Below the pieces are notes generated by a model. It was given only the letters and a program-made list of their open reading frames with translations, had not been told where the DNA came from and searched no databases. From NCBI GenBank assembly GCA_035539855.1, contig DATLHO010000245.1, positions 1 to 7,082 on the forward strand: a DNA stretch of 7,082 nt. Direction: 5' to 3'. Of this stretch, positions 6,688 to 7,082 are shown one piece after another (the stretch's first letter is position 1; each line of letters begins with the position of its first letter). The position numbers and the translations under genes are program-made. This DNA comes from DATLHO01 sp035539855 (lineage in GTDB: Bacteria > Bacteroidota > Ignavibacteria > OLB7).

Positions 6688-6873
6688 CTATCGTTGAGAG
6701 TATCGTTTACGGGACCGCGCCGACCCACTCGGTCGGGATCGCCACTCGATTCGCCGAGGCTCACCTTCAATGTCCGCGAAGAGAACGCGGTGCTCAACGG
6801 AGGGCATCTGACCATCGCAAGCGACAATCGAGACAGCTAAAGCCAGTCCGCTTAACAGTCCGCGAGTTGCCAT
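6688..6873 (-). CDS. Putative small lipoprotein
   Basis: A 61-residue product opens with a signal peptide and lipobox: MATR, a Leu/Ala/Val core, then SIVAC with Cys19 as the likely lipidated residue and Asp at +2. After processing it would leave a peptide of 43 residues, anchored in the inner or outer membrane. The ATG at 6873 has a good Shine-Dalgarno (AGGAAG) at a suitable distance. Residues about 20-38 look ordinary, but the last 23 are dominated by Arg and Ser with repeated CGA codons, unlike the CGC-rich neighbours. This could mean a frameshift or decay of a longer lipoprotein. Against that, the stop lies 11 bases before the membrane-protein start, which is tidy operon spacing. No family was recognised. 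Confidence 0.55.
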   Translation of the reverse strand: MATRGLLSGLALAVSIVACDGQMPSVEHRVLFADIEGEPRRIEWRSRPSGSARSRKRYSQR

Positions 6874-6876
6874 TGG

Positions 6877-6882
6877 CTTCCT
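6877..6882 (-). promoter_or_regulatory. Ribosome binding site of the putative lipoprotein gene
   Basis: AGGAAG on the minus strand, 3 bases from its end to the ATG at 6873 (AGGA core 5 bases away). It is the best Shine-Dalgarno match among the minus-strand genes of this window and supports translation of this short frame. Confidence 0.5.
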
Positions 6883-6939
6883 ACATCTGTCGATCTTGGG
6901 TGTGTTCGATTGACCGACGACGTCCTCGTGAGACGCGAC

Positions 6940-7082
6940 TCAATATCGACCGACCTTCAGCCTGTCGGCGACATCGAGAAATTTGCTGCGCCATGTGGAA
7001 TACCCGGCGCTGCTCCCTAACGACCATACGTTGTTGACGTCGTACACAGTATCGGATACAATTGGCAGCGCGCCATTGGACG
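6940..7082 (-). CDS. Possible 3' end of an upstream gene (truncated by window edge)
   Basis: On the minus strand a frame entering from the right edge (first whole codon at 7080-7078) stays open for 46 codons and stops with TGA at 6942-6940. Its residues have balanced, protein-like composition (for example YDVNNVWSLGSS and KFLDVADRLKVGRY), with Trp, Tyr and acidic residues. The other long open frame here on the same strand gives an Arg- and Gln-rich product typical of a shadow frame. I recognise no domain. If real, its stop is 66 bases before the lipoprotein start, so it may belong to the same transcription unit. The GC content appears lower than in the large genes. The short visible length keeps this uncertain. 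Confidence 0.4.
   Translation of the reverse strand, partial: SNGALPIVSDTVYDVNNVWSLGSSAGYSTWRSKFLDVADRLKVGRY

Overview
This is a GC-rich stretch that looks like a chromosomal block of exported proteins from a bacterium of the Bacteroidota/FCB group. Three things point there. Two large proteins end in C-terminal regions that resemble type IX secretion (T9SS) sorting domains. The same two have signal peptides predicted to expose Gln at +1, the bias described as the Bacteroidetes 'Q-rule'. Several starts also lack a strong Shine-Dalgarno sequence. The high GC suggests a Kapabacteria- or Rhodothermota-like lineage rather than a typical AT-rich Bacteroidetes, but this is inference and the window has no phylogenetic marker.

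Layout, left to right. Bases 1-37 hold the first 12 codons of a leftward gene with a signal-peptide-like start. Bases 38-464 are a divergent intergenic region with no credible gene. At 465-2423 (+) lies a secreted FG-GAP/VCBS repeat protein ending in an ASPIC/UnbV domain. It converges on a leftward cluster, with only 10 bases between the two stop codons, and both stops sit in the arms of a short inverted repeat. The leftward cluster, in transcription order (right to left), is: a possible 3' end of an unknown gene (from the window edge to 6940), a 61-residue putative lipoprotein (6873-6688), a 61-residue one-helix membrane protein (6676-6491), a 710-residue double beta-propeller protein with a T9SS-like tail (6434-4302), and a 609-residue protein with a BNR/Ycf48-type propeller, an Ig-like domain, a PKD domain, an Asp-Pro linker and a T9SS tail (4263-2434). 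Gaps in the cluster are 66, 11, 56 and 38 bases, so co-transcription is plausible.

Taken together the window encodes cell-surface or secreted beta-propeller proteins, probably for adhesion or binding. No catalytic site was recognised in any of the large proteins. I see no mobile element, CRISPR array, rRNA or tRNA gene. The least ordinary features are the paired small lipoprotein and membrane peptide ahead of two T9SS-type cargo genes, the two-propeller architecture, and a four-cysteine (two CxxC) signature inserted in the PKD domain.
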